NCBI RefSeq assembly: GCF_018595715.1
Contig: NZ_JAHEOJ010000028.1
Span: 124,001-188,000, forward strand
Length of the DNA: 64,000 nt
Reading direction: 5' to 3'
Source of the DNA: Glaciecola sp. XM2
GTDB taxonomy: Bacteria; Pseudomonadota; Gammaproteobacteria; Enterobacterales; Alteromonadaceae
Shown: one piece after another, positions 46,781 through 55,520 of the stretch
Layout of the letters: each line of letters opens with the position of its first letter
Position numbering within the stretch: the stretch's first letter is position 1
Translations under genes and position numbers: made by a program
The notes under the pieces: generated by a model
The model's input: only the letters and a program-made list of their open reading frames with translations
The model's database searches: none
Told to the model about the DNA's origin: nothing

Positions 46781-47419
46781 CTACTTTGTAGCTTTTCTGC
46801 GAACTCTGCAAGCAATGCATGCCGCAGCTAAAAGTAGAAGGGCGTTTGGCGCTGGAACGTCAGTAGGCGGTGGCGGAGGTGGTGGATTTACAACAGTGCT
46901 TCCGCTTGTCACAATAGTCAACGTCCAAGGTTGCGCTGGAGAAACAACTCCTGCCGATAACTGAAAATCCCAAATCGCTCCAGAAGTTGTTTTACTAAGT
47001 GCGCCGGTTTCAGGACCAAAACTATCAAAAAACGAAGCTACAATATTGGCGCCACTGGTGATTTGATTGAAATTGTCGTCAAACAGATTTGCAGCGTTAT
47101 TAAACAACGCTGCTGTCATTCTCTGACCAATATTTGCATCGTCAAACGTTCCGGCGAACGATAAAGTAATGCTCTCGACTGTCAATCCATCAACTTGAGT
47201 AAATCTAATTCTATCAGTTTCAGCTGGAGGAGTTTGGTTGATACTTCCTGAAATTTGATTTATCCCACTAACCAAATCAACGTTGGTTGAGCCAATTGCG
47301 TCTAAATCACCATCACTACTTTCATCATAGATAATGGTAGCCGATGCAATATGCGTAAACATGATTACCGATGTAAATAACAATGCTTTAGAACATTTGC
47401 TTACTAGATTGTTTTTCAT
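46781..47419 (-). CDS. Secreted protein with PEP-CTERM-like C-terminal sorting signal (1)
   Basis: 212 residues from the ATG at 47419, with GAGAG upstream and a clear signal peptide (ALLFTSVIMFTHIASA); the frame to 47467 is not needed. The body is beta-rich and Asn/Asp-rich with no Cys cluster. The C-terminus has a proline run (PPPPPPP), then VPAPNALLLLAAACIACRVRRK. This is the layout of exosortase substrates: a Pro motif, a hydrophobic span and an Arg-rich tail, with VPAP in place of V-PEP. No exosortase is in the window. A palindromic repeat lies 119 bases upstream. The function is unknown; it is probably a surface or matrix protein. Confidence 0.72.
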   Translation of the reverse strand: MKNNLVSKCSKALLFTSVIMFTHIASATIIYDESSDGDLDAIGSTNVDLVSGINQISGSINQTPPAETDRIRFTQVDGLTVESITLSFAGTFDDANIGQRMTAALFNNAANLFDDNFNQITSGANIVASFFDSFGPETGALSKTTSGAIWDFQLSAGVVSPAQPWTLTIVTSGSTVVNPPPPPPPTDVPAPNALLLLAAACIACRVRRKATK

Positions 47420-47525
47420 ATTACTCTCTTTTGTATTTATAGTCACAATAGCCGATGCATAAATCACACCTAATAATAATAGCGTTTAGAAACAGTGCGT
47501 TAAAAAATGAAAAGCAAGGATTGAA

Positions 47526-47564
47526 AAAAACATGTAAATAAAGCTGACGCTTTATATCAATAAA
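47526..47564. repeat. 39-bp repeat with 18-bp palindrome, copy 1
   Basis: Identical over 39 bases to 49598-49636. It contains the perfect palindrome ATAAAGCTGACGCTTTAT (47538-47555), flanked by ACATGTAAATAAA on the left and a variant of the same sequence on the right. It lies upstream of the first PEP-CTERM-like gene. Confidence 0.9.
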
Positions 47565-47660
47565 ATGTAAGTAAAGCCTGTATATTTGGTCTCTTTTCAC
47601 TAGAATCTACTTCACAAATCACCAACTCTGAATCTCGAAGTAACGGTAAACTATAGCAAT

Positions 47661-48418
47661 CTACCTAAGGAGATTAACAGCAGCCGCTTTATGCTCAGGC
47701 GCTAAATGCGCATACCGCCTTGTCATATCTAAATTCCCATGCCCCATCAGCTCTCGTACTATGTTTAGATCAACGCCTGCCATCGCTAACTTACTAGCCA
47801 AGTGATGCCTCAAATCATGAAATCGAAAGCTCTTAATCCCAGCACTTTCAATCAGATTTCCCCAGCTTTTTTGATATCAGCTAAATGCTTACCAGCGTCA
47901 CCTTCAAACACGCATACTGAAAAGGTTTTAAATACTTTTTCAACATCAAATCGCCATTGAGAAAGAGCTCGTTTTGCATTTTGATTGAGTGGGATATGTC
48001 GAGACTTGCCAGACTTTGCGTCTGCCCCTCTTATAGTTATGTGGTCGTTAACCAAATCCACATTTTCCCATCGAAGCGAGAGATGCTCGCCTTTTCTTAA
48101 ACCATTATTCATTGCGAGAATCACGATTGGCTCCAAGTGATCTGCGTAGTAAAAATCTCTTAATTTAGGCAAAAGTGGGTATTTTCTTTGCTGCCAAAAT
48201 AGATTAGCGATGTCCCTTTCTACTTTTATGCGCTTATCGCGCGCCCTGAGAGCCTCTAACAGGCTCTTTTCTTCTTTTTGGTCCAAGTATCTTGCTACAG
48301 CGTTATCCACTCTTAGAGATTTAACTTTGTTCAAATAGTGACTTTTTATCAATCCCCATTCCACAGCTCTACTCATAGCGCCTTTTAATGGGTTAACATA
48401 GCTATTAGTCGTCGCGGC
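47661..48418 (-). pseudogene. Tyrosine recombinase/integrase, 5'-truncated and frameshifted
   Basis: The first part (48418 to about 47854) encodes the end of the core-binding domain (SYVNPLKGAMSRAVEWGLIK) and the start of the catalytic domain (MNNGLRKGEHLSLRWENV, with the first catalytic Arg). It then runs to a stop after DIKKAGEI. The continuation is in another frame, from about SWGNLIESAGIKSFRFHDLRHHLAS, and contains the His-x-x-Arg motif, LMGHGNLDMTRRYAHL with the nucleophile Tyr, and a stop at 47661. A stop codon precedes the first part and the N-terminal domain is missing. The enzyme is therefore dead twice over. Its position near the tRNA fits an integrase that used that tRNA. Confidence 0.85.
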
Positions 48419-48672
48419 TTAAACATTTATGTTTAAAGTTTAATGTTGACTGTACAAGCACCTACCAAAACCGTAGAGGTCGAGCCTTATTTTCTGACGC
48501 TAGACTTGGCTTGGGTGGATTGGGTTTATTAAAAGGTTGCGCCATTGATATGCTAACTGCGTGGATAATATTCGTTTGAGTTTAGCCATATTTGGCATTA
48601 ACACAAATATATATACTATTTTTAAAGAGAGCTAGGCTACTAACCAAGTTAGCACCTAGTAATAATGGCTGG
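48419..48672. other. Intergenic stretch beside the integrase remnant
   Basis: Contains no supported gene. A 27-codon minus-strand ORF (48462-48545) begins MAQPFNKPN, which loosely recalls integrase N-termini, and may be a scrap of the lost 5' part. An imperfect CTAGG..CTAAC hairpin at 48632-48659 may end the second PEP-CTERM-like transcript. Confidence 0.35.
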
Positions 48673-49419
48673 TTAATTTTTAGTATATTTACGACGCATA
48701 ACGAGCGTTACTAATCCTATTATAAACAAACCAAAAGCCGCAGGAGAGGATGCTGCGACCGGAAAATCACTATATGTAAATTCGAGTGTATACCGCCCCG
48801 AAAATTCTGAAGTTGACCGCACCCTACATAAATCTTCATCATCATCACAACGGCTAATACGTGCGGAGGCATAGTTTGTACTTCTGAGTACAATAGAGGT
48901 ATCAATGAAACCTTGTAGCAGAGATCCGTTGGTGATGTTTAGAAGGATACCATCAAGATATCTTGTGTTGCTGCCAAAATCAGTGCAATTCCCATCACCA
49001 TCGCTACACCTTAGGTACTCTGAAGCAAAATTCGCTGGCGAACTACCTAAGTTCGGTGATAACAAGTCAATTGAGTGCCTAGCGGCAGCATAACCATCGC
49101 CACTTACGTTGTCTTCTGCAAAAAATCCAGTTGAAGGATCGTAGATATCTAACCAACCCTCGACTGACGCAGTGGTGTCATATGATATTTTTACCGATTC
49201 CAATATACCTATCGATGAATCGAAGCCAGCGAATGTATTTTGCGCGTATATCTCTCGATCGTTAAAGCGTGGCGTCGTCTGGTAACCGACAGAAACGGAA
49301 TTTGTACCTGTAGAGAAATTTTGACTAGACGTAATTAACGATGCAGAAGCGTCATCAATAAACAGCAGGCTACCAAGTAGCATGATTGCTAAGGTTGCAT
49401 TTTTATTTTGTATTTTCAT
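48673..49419 (-). CDS. Secreted protein with PEP-CTERM-like C-terminal sorting signal (2)
   Basis: 248 residues from the ATG at 49419, which has AGGA 9 bases upstream. The frame to 49479 adds a non-signal stretch. The signal peptide is ATLAIMLLGSLLFIDDASA. The body is beta-rich, with acidic Cys-containing loops (CSDGDGNCTDFG, CDDDEDLC) that could hold calcium or form disulphides. The end, VAASSPAAFGLFIIGLVTLVMRRK, is a hydrophobic span plus basic tail like PEP-CTERM proteins, though without a clear PEP. A copy of the 39-bp palindromic repeat lies 191 bases upstream. The function is unknown. Confidence 0.68.
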   Translation of the reverse strand: MKIQNKNATLAIMLLGSLLFIDDASASLITSSQNFSTGTNSVSVGYQTTPRFNDREIYAQNTFAGFDSSIGILESVKISYDTTASVEGWLDIYDPSTGFFAEDNVSGDGYAAARHSIDLLSPNLGSSPANFASEYLRCSDGDGNCTDFGSNTRYLDGILLNITNGSLLQGFIDTSIVLRSTNYASARISRCDDDEDLCRVRSTSEFSGRYTLEFTYSDFPVAASSPAAFGLFIIGLVTLVMRRKYTKN

Positions 49420-49597
49420 TTTTTTTCCTGGTGGTATAAATATACTGTGGCTAGTGTTATCGCCGCTTAGCACTGTCACTTGACATACCTAATCATCAAT
49501 ACAATAAACATGCGCTTGAGGTGTGTTAAGCATTAATTAAGCCAGAGTTTAAGTGTTTACAATACATGGAGTTATGGGGCAGGTGTTTACAGATTTT

Positions 49598-49636
49598 AAA
49601 AACATGTAAATAAAGCTGACGCTTTATATCAATAAA
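49598..49636. repeat. 39-bp repeat with 18-bp palindrome, copy 2
   Basis: An exact copy of 47526-47564; the palindrome lies at 49610-49627. Another ACATGTAAATAAA follows at 49636-49648, so this copy has the 13-base flank on both sides of the palindrome in direct orientation. It lies upstream of the second PEP-CTERM-like gene. Confidence 0.9.
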
Positions 49637-49842
49637 CATGTAAATAAACCACCTGTATGAAACCAGATTAATACAACTGACTATGCTATATGACAATTGC
49701 ACAAATTGCTCGACTCCCTATTAAATGAGTTGAGTGAATTGAGAGTCTAATGCTCGCAAAATGAAAGCAGAAATTTTATAACAAGTGCTGTAGTAGGATC
49801 TAAATGAAGATAGCCAACTGTCCCAGTTACAGGAGCCACTCG

Positions 49843-49861
49843 AAATGACAATTATCATTCA
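49843..49861. promoter_or_regulatory. Fur-box-like operator upstream of the TonB-dependent receptor
   Basis: AAATGACAATTATCATTCA contains the near-palindrome AATGACAATTATCATT and matches the Fur consensus (GATAATGATAATCATTATC) well in its core. It overlaps the -35 region of the promoter at 49883. Confidence 0.65.
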
Positions 49862-49888
49862 CAAAAAACTCGTAGACGTTTTTATAAT
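49858..49888 (+). promoter_or_regulatory. Promoter of the TonB-dependent receptor gene
   Basis: A perfect -10, TATAAT (49883-49888), has a weak TTCACA-type -35 at 49858-49863 (19-base spacer). Fur bound at 49843-49861 would block it. The start point would be near 49895, inside the decayed attachment site. Confidence 0.55.
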
Positions 49889-49889
49889 T

Positions 49890-49930
49890 AGCCCCCCTAT
49901 TCTAGTCAGAGCATGACCACCATTTTCTTA
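49890..49930 (+). other. Decayed copy of the tRNA 3' half (probable right attachment site)
   Basis: AG..CCCCT.TTC.AGTCAG.G and CCACCATTTTCTTA are kept relative to 46381-46422. The acceptor strand has drifted, and T-stem pairing is broken, so it is not a functional tRNA. It marks the presumed right end of the element. Confidence 0.6.
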
Positions 49931-50016
49931 CTATCCATACTTACACAAAATTGTCTAAATTCGAGTAGTCGTTTACACTCGCGCTTCTGATTTTATTCGG
50001 AAGTAAACTTATCGAC

Positions 50017-52101
50017 ATGAATCATCGCCGTTCGCCATTCAATAAATTTCGCATATTAACGTGTTGCTTCTTAACTCTTTGGATATTGCTCTTAACCATC
50101 ATACCAGTGCGTGCCGAGCAAGATACAACATCAGATACCACCATCAGTTACTCTCAAGACTATTTTGCCCAGTTTCAGGTGGTTACCCTTGTCGATATGA
50201 TTCGAGTAGTGCCCGGCGGGACAGCTATTTTTAATAGCTTAGACGATGGCCAGCAGTCTCGCGGACTAGGCGCAACCGGCGCGCAAATACTGATTGACGG
50301 TAAGCGCATGTCGGGTAAGGCAAATGATATGTCGACGCGACTTAGCCGTATTCAAGCCGAGCAAGTTCAGCGCATAGACCTTATCAGAGGTAACGCAGAG
50401 GGATTAGACGTTCGTAGCCAAGGCGTTTTAATCAATGTTATTTTAAAATCTGATGCTAGTGATGATGTCATTTACTTTTCAGAGTTGGGGCTTATTTTCA
50501 ATAACCAGCAACACGCAAGACCCCAAGGACTTCTTAATGCTTCAGCTCGAGGCGAACAATTTGAATTCGATGTTGGCCTCAATCACGACCTCTTTTTGCG
50601 AGTGACTGATTTCACCGAAGATTTGATGGATGCCGCCAGGAATATTCAGCAGATTAGAACAATTCATCGTGAGTTTTTACGCACAACCAATAGCATTACC
50701 ACAAATATGCAATACACGTTTGATGATGGCGATGTTCTTCGATTTAACGGGCTGTATAGTGAGGTCAACAGCAACGAGCTAAACATCGAAGACCAGTTTG
50801 CGCTTAGCAGCGAAATACCCTTTGCAGAAGAGCTGCTAGATATCAGCCGAGAAGATGATATTTGGGAAATTGGCGGGGACTATGAGACCGACTTAGGCGC
50901 TATGGGCACCTTAAAAACGATTATTGTGAGCACCAAACAAACCAATACAGACCAAATTACGCAGTCACGAATCAACAATAGCCAAGCAACCCGCCTTTTT
51001 GGCTTTCGCGAAAATTCAGATGAGACGGAGCAAATTATTCGCTCTAATTTAACCAATCAGATATTCAATGACCAAACACTAGAGTTAGGTGTTGAAGCTG
51101 CGTTTAATGAACTTAATGCCCTGCAATCATTTAATTTAGGGCCGTTTGAATCATCTCTTATAAAAGAAGACCGCTACGAGCTATTTGCTACGCATTCGCT
51201 TAACCTTACTGAATCAATGCATTTTCAAACGGCGCTTATCAGAGAGAGCTCAACCATTTCGCAAGACGCAATTGGCATTGAAAATGAGCGTACGTTTAAC
51301 TTTTGGAAACCCCGGCTAGAGCTTCGTTATGATGTCGATGCAAAAAATCAACTGCGCTTAGTGGCAGACCGCTCCGTTTCGCAGCTCAACCTGCGTAACT
51401 TTATTGCCACAAGAAACACCGACGACGATACCATTAACTTTGGCAACCCCGACCTTGCCCCAGAAAAAGTGTGGCAATATCTTATTGCCTACGAGCACCG
51501 TCTCGCGGACGACGCTGGCACCATCGAAATTGAAATTTTTAAAGATGAAATTTCAGATTTTATTACCGATACGCGCAATGCAGATGGCAGCTCTGGCACA
51601 GGGAATATAGGCGATGCAAAGCGTTTAGGTCTCAATTTCGAAGCAAGTGGAACACTAGATTTCATTGGTATTTCGGGAGTGCAATTGACCTTTACCTATC
51701 AACTTCGCGATACCGAAATGATCGACCCCTTTTTAAACATTGAAAGACGTTTAAACGGTATACCCAAAGAAACATTTTTGCTCGATTTTAGACACGATTT
51801 AAAAGACTTAGGCATTGTGTATGGTTTTGACTTGAACAGGCGCACGTATCGCTTTGACCAAAACAGAACTCGATCAGAGATCCGCACTAACATCGTAGAC
51901 GCCGATGTGGCTTATGTTGAGTACAGCATTAGCTCGGCTATGCGTCTTAGGCTTGAAGTATTGCGACCTTTTGGAGACCGAGAAAGTTATGATCGCACGT
52001 TTTTTAATGGCGACATTTCTCAAGGAATTATTGACCGTATTGAATACAGGCAACGAGATGTGAGACCGACGTATATACTCACTTTGCAGTCTACGTTTTA
52101 A
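50017..52101 (+). CDS. TonB-dependent outer-membrane receptor
   Basis: A 694-residue protein with a signal sequence (FLTLWILLLTIIPVRA). The plug domain (~45-160) contains TLVDMIRVVPGG, GAQILIDGKRMSGK and QVQRIDLIRGNAEGLDVRSQGVLINVIL. A long beta-barrel follows and ends in an aromatic-terminated strand (YILTLQSTF). A Fur-like operator and TATAAT promoter suggest iron control and hence transport of an iron chelate or haem. The ligand is not predictable, and no canonical TonB box is obvious. A thioredoxin fusion gene follows after 165 bases. Confidence 0.88.
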   Translation: MNHRRSPFNKFRILTCCFLTLWILLLTIIPVRAEQDTTSDTTISYSQDYFAQFQVVTLVDMIRVVPGGTAIFNSLDDGQQSRGLGATGAQILIDGKRMSGKANDMSTRLSRIQAEQVQRIDLIRGNAEGLDVRSQGVLINVILKSDASDDVIYFSELGLIFNNQQHARPQGLLNASARGEQFEFDVGLNHDLFLRVTDFTEDLMDAARNIQQIRTIHREFLRTTNSITTNMQYTFDDGDVLRFNGLYSEVNSNELNIEDQFALSSEIPFAEELLDISREDDIWEIGGDYETDLGAMGTLKTIIVSTKQTNTDQITQSRINNSQATRLFGFRENSDETEQIIRSNLTNQIFNDQTLELGVEAAFNELNALQSFNLGPFESSLIKEDRYELFATHSLNLTESMHFQTALIRESSTISQDAIGIENERTFNFWKPRLELRYDVDAKNQLRLVADRSVSQLNLRNFIATRNTDDDTINFGNPDLAPEKVWQYLIAYEHRLADDAGTIEIEIFKDEISDFITDTRNADGSSGTGNIGDAKRLGLNFEASGTLDFIGISGVQLTFTYQLRDTEMIDPFLNIERRLNGIPKETFLLDFRHDLKDLGIVYGFDLNRRTYRFDQNRTRSEIRTNIVDADVAYVEYSISSAMRLRLEVLRPFGDRESYDRTFFNGDISQGIIDRIEYRQRDVRPTYILTLQSTF

Positions 52102-52266
52102 CAAATACTCAAAAGCTACAAAGACAAGGTCACTATTTGTATTAAATCACCATTAAACTGAGCTTTGTCAGCAAATTAAAGTAAAAATACTGTGGGTCAA
52201 ACAATGAAATCTTTTTAAAACGACCCAGCGACAATGTAAACAAATAGCTTAATCAATAGGTAAACG

Positions 52267-53064
52267 ATGACTTTTATTCATTTTGGATTATTCACGCTCC
52301 CAATCTCGCCAGTATTATTGCTTATCAGTATCTTTATTGGCGTCATCGTGACCTTTATTGCCGCAAGAAAACATGAGACCCGTGCGACAGCCAGGCTATT
52401 AGTATCGCTGCTCGTTGCATTAGTTGCAGGGAGAGTCACTTTCATATGGCAGTTCTCAGGACAGTTTGAAGGTATTGGCAATATGTTTGATGTATTCGAT
52501 GGTGGTATCAACTACACGGCTGCATTGATTGCCTTTGCTATCATGTTAGCGGTTCAAATTGTGCGCATTAAGCAGCGTAAAGCATTGATTTCGGGGTTAA
52601 GTACTATGGCGGGCATTTATGCCGCTTTTAGCATTGTTATTATCGCCGCGCGCTCTCACGCAATCTTGCCAGATAGCGATTTTTTTACCATAGACGGTCA
52701 AAGCGTTAAAATCACCGAGCTTAGTCCACAACAGCCCACCGTTGTTTATTTGTGGGCCAGTGGTTGCGGTCCGTGCATGCAAGACCTTCCGGTGATAGAT
52801 ACGGTCGAAGATAACCATGACGAGGTCACTTTTGTGTCTCTCAATCAAAGTGAGTCTGGGGAGATTGTGCAGCGATTTGTGGAGCGTGAGGGTTTACGCT
52901 TTAAGAATTTGCTCATTGATAGCAAAGGTGAAATTGCTGAAAACAAGGGAATATTCACCCTACCCGTCACTTTGTTTTTCGACGTGGACGGGCAGTTAGT
53001 GTATCGCCATAGTGGTCCAATTACAGACGACGTATTACAACAACGAATCGCGCAATTATTTTAA
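52267..53064 (+). CDS. Membrane-anchored TlpA-like thioredoxin with Lgt-like N-terminal spans
   Basis: A 265-residue protein. Residues 1-125 contain four membrane spans. Their LPISPVLLLISIFIGVIVTF start, AGRVTFIW and FDGGINYTAALIA segments recall the N-terminal half of prolipoprotein diacylglyceryl transferase, but the catalytic HGG of Lgt is replaced by YTA. Residues ~140-265 are a TlpA/thioredoxin domain with VYLWASGCGPCMQDLP (Cys167 and Cys170) and the cis-Pro segment FTLPVTLFFD. It is predicted to be a periplasm-facing disulphide reductase. Its place behind a TonB-dependent receptor suggests the two are used together. Confidence 0.8.
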   Translation: MTFIHFGLFTLPISPVLLLISIFIGVIVTFIAARKHETRATARLLVSLLVALVAGRVTFIWQFSGQFEGIGNMFDVFDGGINYTAALIAFAIMLAVQIVRIKQRKALISGLSTMAGIYAAFSIVIIAARSHAILPDSDFFTIDGQSVKITELSPQQPTVVYLWASGCGPCMQDLPVIDTVEDNHDEVTFVSLNQSESGEIVQRFVEREGLRFKNLLIDSKGEIAENKGIFTLPVTLFFDVDGQLVYRHSGPITDDVLQQRIAQLF

Positions 53065-53083
53065 ATCTTACGAGCGTATTTCT

Positions 53084-53887
53084 TTATTTCGCTTTTTTGA
53101 TGGTTGATGAGAATTTACCCACATCGACTTTTACCTTGCGACGCACCCCACCCATATTTTTTAGTTTGTAATACGCTTTTCTACATTCATCAATTAAGCG
53201 CTTTAGGCGCAATAAGATAAAATGACGCATTTTTACACCACTTTTCTTTCCGCTGGTATTGAGTGTGGTTTCGGTTTGCCTCATATCGTGCTGTATACCA
53301 AAGTGATCGCATACCATCGCTTGCATGGCCACCACCGGCTCTAATTGATAGGTAACCATAAATGGCATTTTAAGGGCAACATCTGCAAGGGTCGCACGCT
53401 TGTTGTAGTGTGCGAGCAGTTTTTTCGCACCGCTTGGCCATAATATATAGGCAGCAGCGCCAGCACGCTCTTCTAACAACTGCGTCAATTGGTAACCATT
53501 GAGGGCAACGGTATTTTTACCAAAGGTCTTATTTTGTGGGAAGTAACCTTCGAGGTTGACTCTATCTATCCCTTTTACATTGTATGCTTGTTCAGCGGCT
53601 GCCATAAACTCTGGCGAGAGAATGACGTCATCTTCAAATATTATGACCGCTTGGTTCATGTCAGCACACTTTTGCCAAAGCGCTTTGTGACTTAAAAAAC
53701 AGCCTACCTCCCCTCTCGACATAGGTCGAAGATAGGTATAGCGCAACGCCTCGTATTCGCCATCATCGAGGGCCATGCCATTTACTGCATCAAAATACTC
53801 GAAATTAATCCCGTATTTTTCTGCTTGCTCTGAGTGAAAGGTTTTGCGAATGCTAGAGCTGGGCATGCAAATGGTAAATATATTCAT
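53084..53887 (-). CDS. Glycosyltransferase family 25 protein (LPS/polysaccharide type)
   Basis: A 267-residue protein. GT25 features are the start IFTICMPSSSIRKTF, FEYFDAVNG, the RGEVGCFLSHKALWQKC block and the metal-binding VIIFEDDVILSPEF (Glu-Asp-Asp). GT25 enzymes add galactose or related sugars to lipooligosaccharide. The C-terminus is basic, as in membrane-associated transferases. It is the last gene of a minus-strand polysaccharide cluster with a flippase and a GT4. Confidence 0.88.
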   Translation of the reverse strand: MNIFTICMPSSSIRKTFHSEQAEKYGINFEYFDAVNGMALDDGEYEALRYTYLRPMSRGEVGCFLSHKALWQKCADMNQAVIIFEDDVILSPEFMAAAEQAYNVKGIDRVNLEGYFPQNKTFGKNTVALNGYQLTQLLEERAGAAAYILWPSGAKKLLAHYNKRATLADVALKMPFMVTYQLEPVVAMQAMVCDHFGIQHDMRQTETTLNTSGKKSGVKMRHFILLRLKRLIDECRKAYYKLKNMGGVRRKVKVDVGKFSSTIKKAK

Positions 53888-54027
53888 AAAATCTAGTAAA
53901 ATGCTCCTACTCGCAGTATAGGATAAATTAGTATTACGGACTAGCCACCGTGACAGCTGTCTTTACCAGTAGCTTTTGTGTTTATTCATGTGCGCTTTTG
54001 GCAACCATACTTACTATACCTGTGCCA

Positions 54028-55458
54028 TTAAGCTTGAGTCAGTATTTCTTTGAACTGTCTAAGCACTCTAGGGTTCAATGCAAAAATGACGACCGTGTAC
54101 GTTATCACGGCAACGCAAATTTGAGCCGCTATATGATACGTCAACACATCAATTGAAATGACCTTAGTGAAAGCGCTTGTTACGGCCCACATGATACAGC
54201 AAGCAACGATTTGCTTGTACACGCCTTGAATAAAAACCATCAAACTAATATTTGCAGCACGCAAGCAAGCATTAAGATTAACTAGAAAGTACAATACAAC
54301 TCTGATCAACAGGGCATAAATTATGGCATACAGTTGGTACTCATCTACCAATACATAAAATACCAACAACGCCACAACGCTCGCAAACGCTTGCCCTTTT
54401 AAGCCAAACGCACCCTTAGCGTAAGCTATAAGCAAGCTCGGCAGAAACATAAAAAGAATATTTATGGATGTGAGCAATGCGATGGCGATAAATAAAGGGA
54501 TAGAGTCGTTCCATTTATCACCAAACAACAAGGTAATGAGATCAGGACCCACTAACGATAAACCAACGAATACTGGTAACACGACGATAGTGCTGACATT
54601 GGTGCATTTAACAAACAATACTCCTATATCACTACCGCTGTTATTGCGGTTAGAAAAGACCGTATGAGCATAGCCCATTAACGCATTCTCAATCGCCGCC
54701 CGCGGAAGCTCAACGAGTCTATTGGCAAAATTGTAAAACCCAACGGCCGCTGTGCCTAATGTAAGCTCTATAAGCAACACCATGCCTTTGTTATAAATAT
54801 TGGTGTTCAGAGATTTAAGGGTTACTGGGAGCCCCACGGCAATTTGTTGTTTAAGCCAATCACGCTCTAATGCAAAGGGGAAACGCCGCTTTTCAGTAGC
54901 GAGGATAATAAGCATCGTCACAAGCGACATACTGACCGCTTGGACGACTAACACAAACTCTCCAAACGCGTTGAGCGCCAAAGAGATACCTAACGCCATG
55001 CCGATGAGCTTTGAGATGAGGGTAATAACGGCAAGTTTACGGAATGCTTTTCTGCGGCGCATATGCACAATATGAACACGTGACATAGACTGCAAAGGTA
55101 TATAACAAACCGCGATTAAGGCAGCAAAAAATAAGGTTTGTGAACTCACAATAAAAAGATAATAAGCAACAAACACCGCACACGATAACAAGGCGCTCAA
55201 CAACATCAAAAACCAAAATGCCGTACCATCTTGATTTTGTGTGATATGTTTTTGCCGAATCATGGCGCTTTCTGTTGTCACAACCAACAAAATGGAACAA
55301 AGCTCAACAATCGCTAGTAGCAAAACCCCTATGCCGAGCTCGGCAGGCGTTAAGTAAAATGCATAAATAAAAAATGAGATAATCGACAGGCCAACAATGC
55401 CTATCTTTTCAAAAAACACCCAAAAAAGTTTGGCGATACGTGAGCTAGCAACGCTCAT
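54028..55458 (-). CDS. Wzx-type polysaccharide flippase (oligosaccharide/lipid transporter)
   Basis: A 476-residue protein with about 12-14 membrane spans, in the MATE/PST superfamily. The N-terminal WVFFEKIGIVGLSIISFFIYAFYLTPAELGIG and the NLANRLVELPRAAIENA-like central segment (YNFANRLVELPRAAIENALM) are typical of Polysacc_synt proteins. It should move lipid-linked glycans to the periplasmic face. A 140-base gap without a gene separates it from the GT25 gene. Confidence 0.88.
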   Translation of the reverse strand: MSVASSRIAKLFWVFFEKIGIVGLSIISFFIYAFYLTPAELGIGVLLLAIVELCSILLVVTTESAMIRQKHITQNQDGTAFWFLMLLSALLSCAVFVAYYLFIVSSQTLFFAALIAVCYIPLQSMSRVHIVHMRRRKAFRKLAVITLISKLIGMALGISLALNAFGEFVLVVQAVSMSLVTMLIILATEKRRFPFALERDWLKQQIAVGLPVTLKSLNTNIYNKGMVLLIELTLGTAAVGFYNFANRLVELPRAAIENALMGYAHTVFSNRNNSGSDIGVLFVKCTNVSTIVVLPVFVGLSLVGPDLITLLFGDKWNDSIPLFIAIALLTSINILFMFLPSLLIAYAKGAFGLKGQAFASVVALLVFYVLVDEYQLYAIIYALLIRVVLYFLVNLNACLRAANISLMVFIQGVYKQIVACCIMWAVTSAFTKVISIDVLTYHIAAQICVAVITYTVVIFALNPRVLRQFKEILTQA

Positions 55459-55520
55459 TAAGTTGCCTCCCCTTTACCAAAACGTTGACTGTGTTTATTC
55501 ATTTACTTTTCAATATCTGT

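Larger units (their letters stand above)
46381..49930. mobile_element. Remnant of a tRNA-integrated element (about 3.5 kb)
   Basis: The left edge is the 3' half of the CAU tRNA and the right edge is an imperfect copy of it. Inside are a broken tyrosine recombinase, two PEP-CTERM-like secreted protein genes and duplicated palindromic sequences. All genes inside are on the minus strand, towards the tRNA. No conjugation or phage structural gene remains. The integrase is dead, so the element is not mobile by itself. Confidence 0.6.
49420..50016. other. Intergenic region between PEP-CTERM-like gene 2 and the TonB-dependent receptor
   Basis: A gap of about 600 bases with divergent genes on either side. 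It holds repeat copy 2, a Fur-like box, a TATAAT element and the decayed right attachment site, all listed separately. No supported ORF is seen. Confidence 0.6.

Noticed and set aside
48462-48545. 27-codon minus-strand ORF beginning MAQPFNKPN
   Set aside because: It may be a scrap of the integrase start, but it has no ribosome site and no clear homology. It is too short to call.
47526-49636. The 39-bp direct repeats as ends of an insertion sequence
   Set aside because: They are direct rather than inverted, each contains a central palindrome, no transposase lies between them, and no target duplication is visible.
49890-49930. A second functional tRNA gene
   Set aside because: Only the 3' half is recognisable, and both T-stem and acceptor complementarity are lost.
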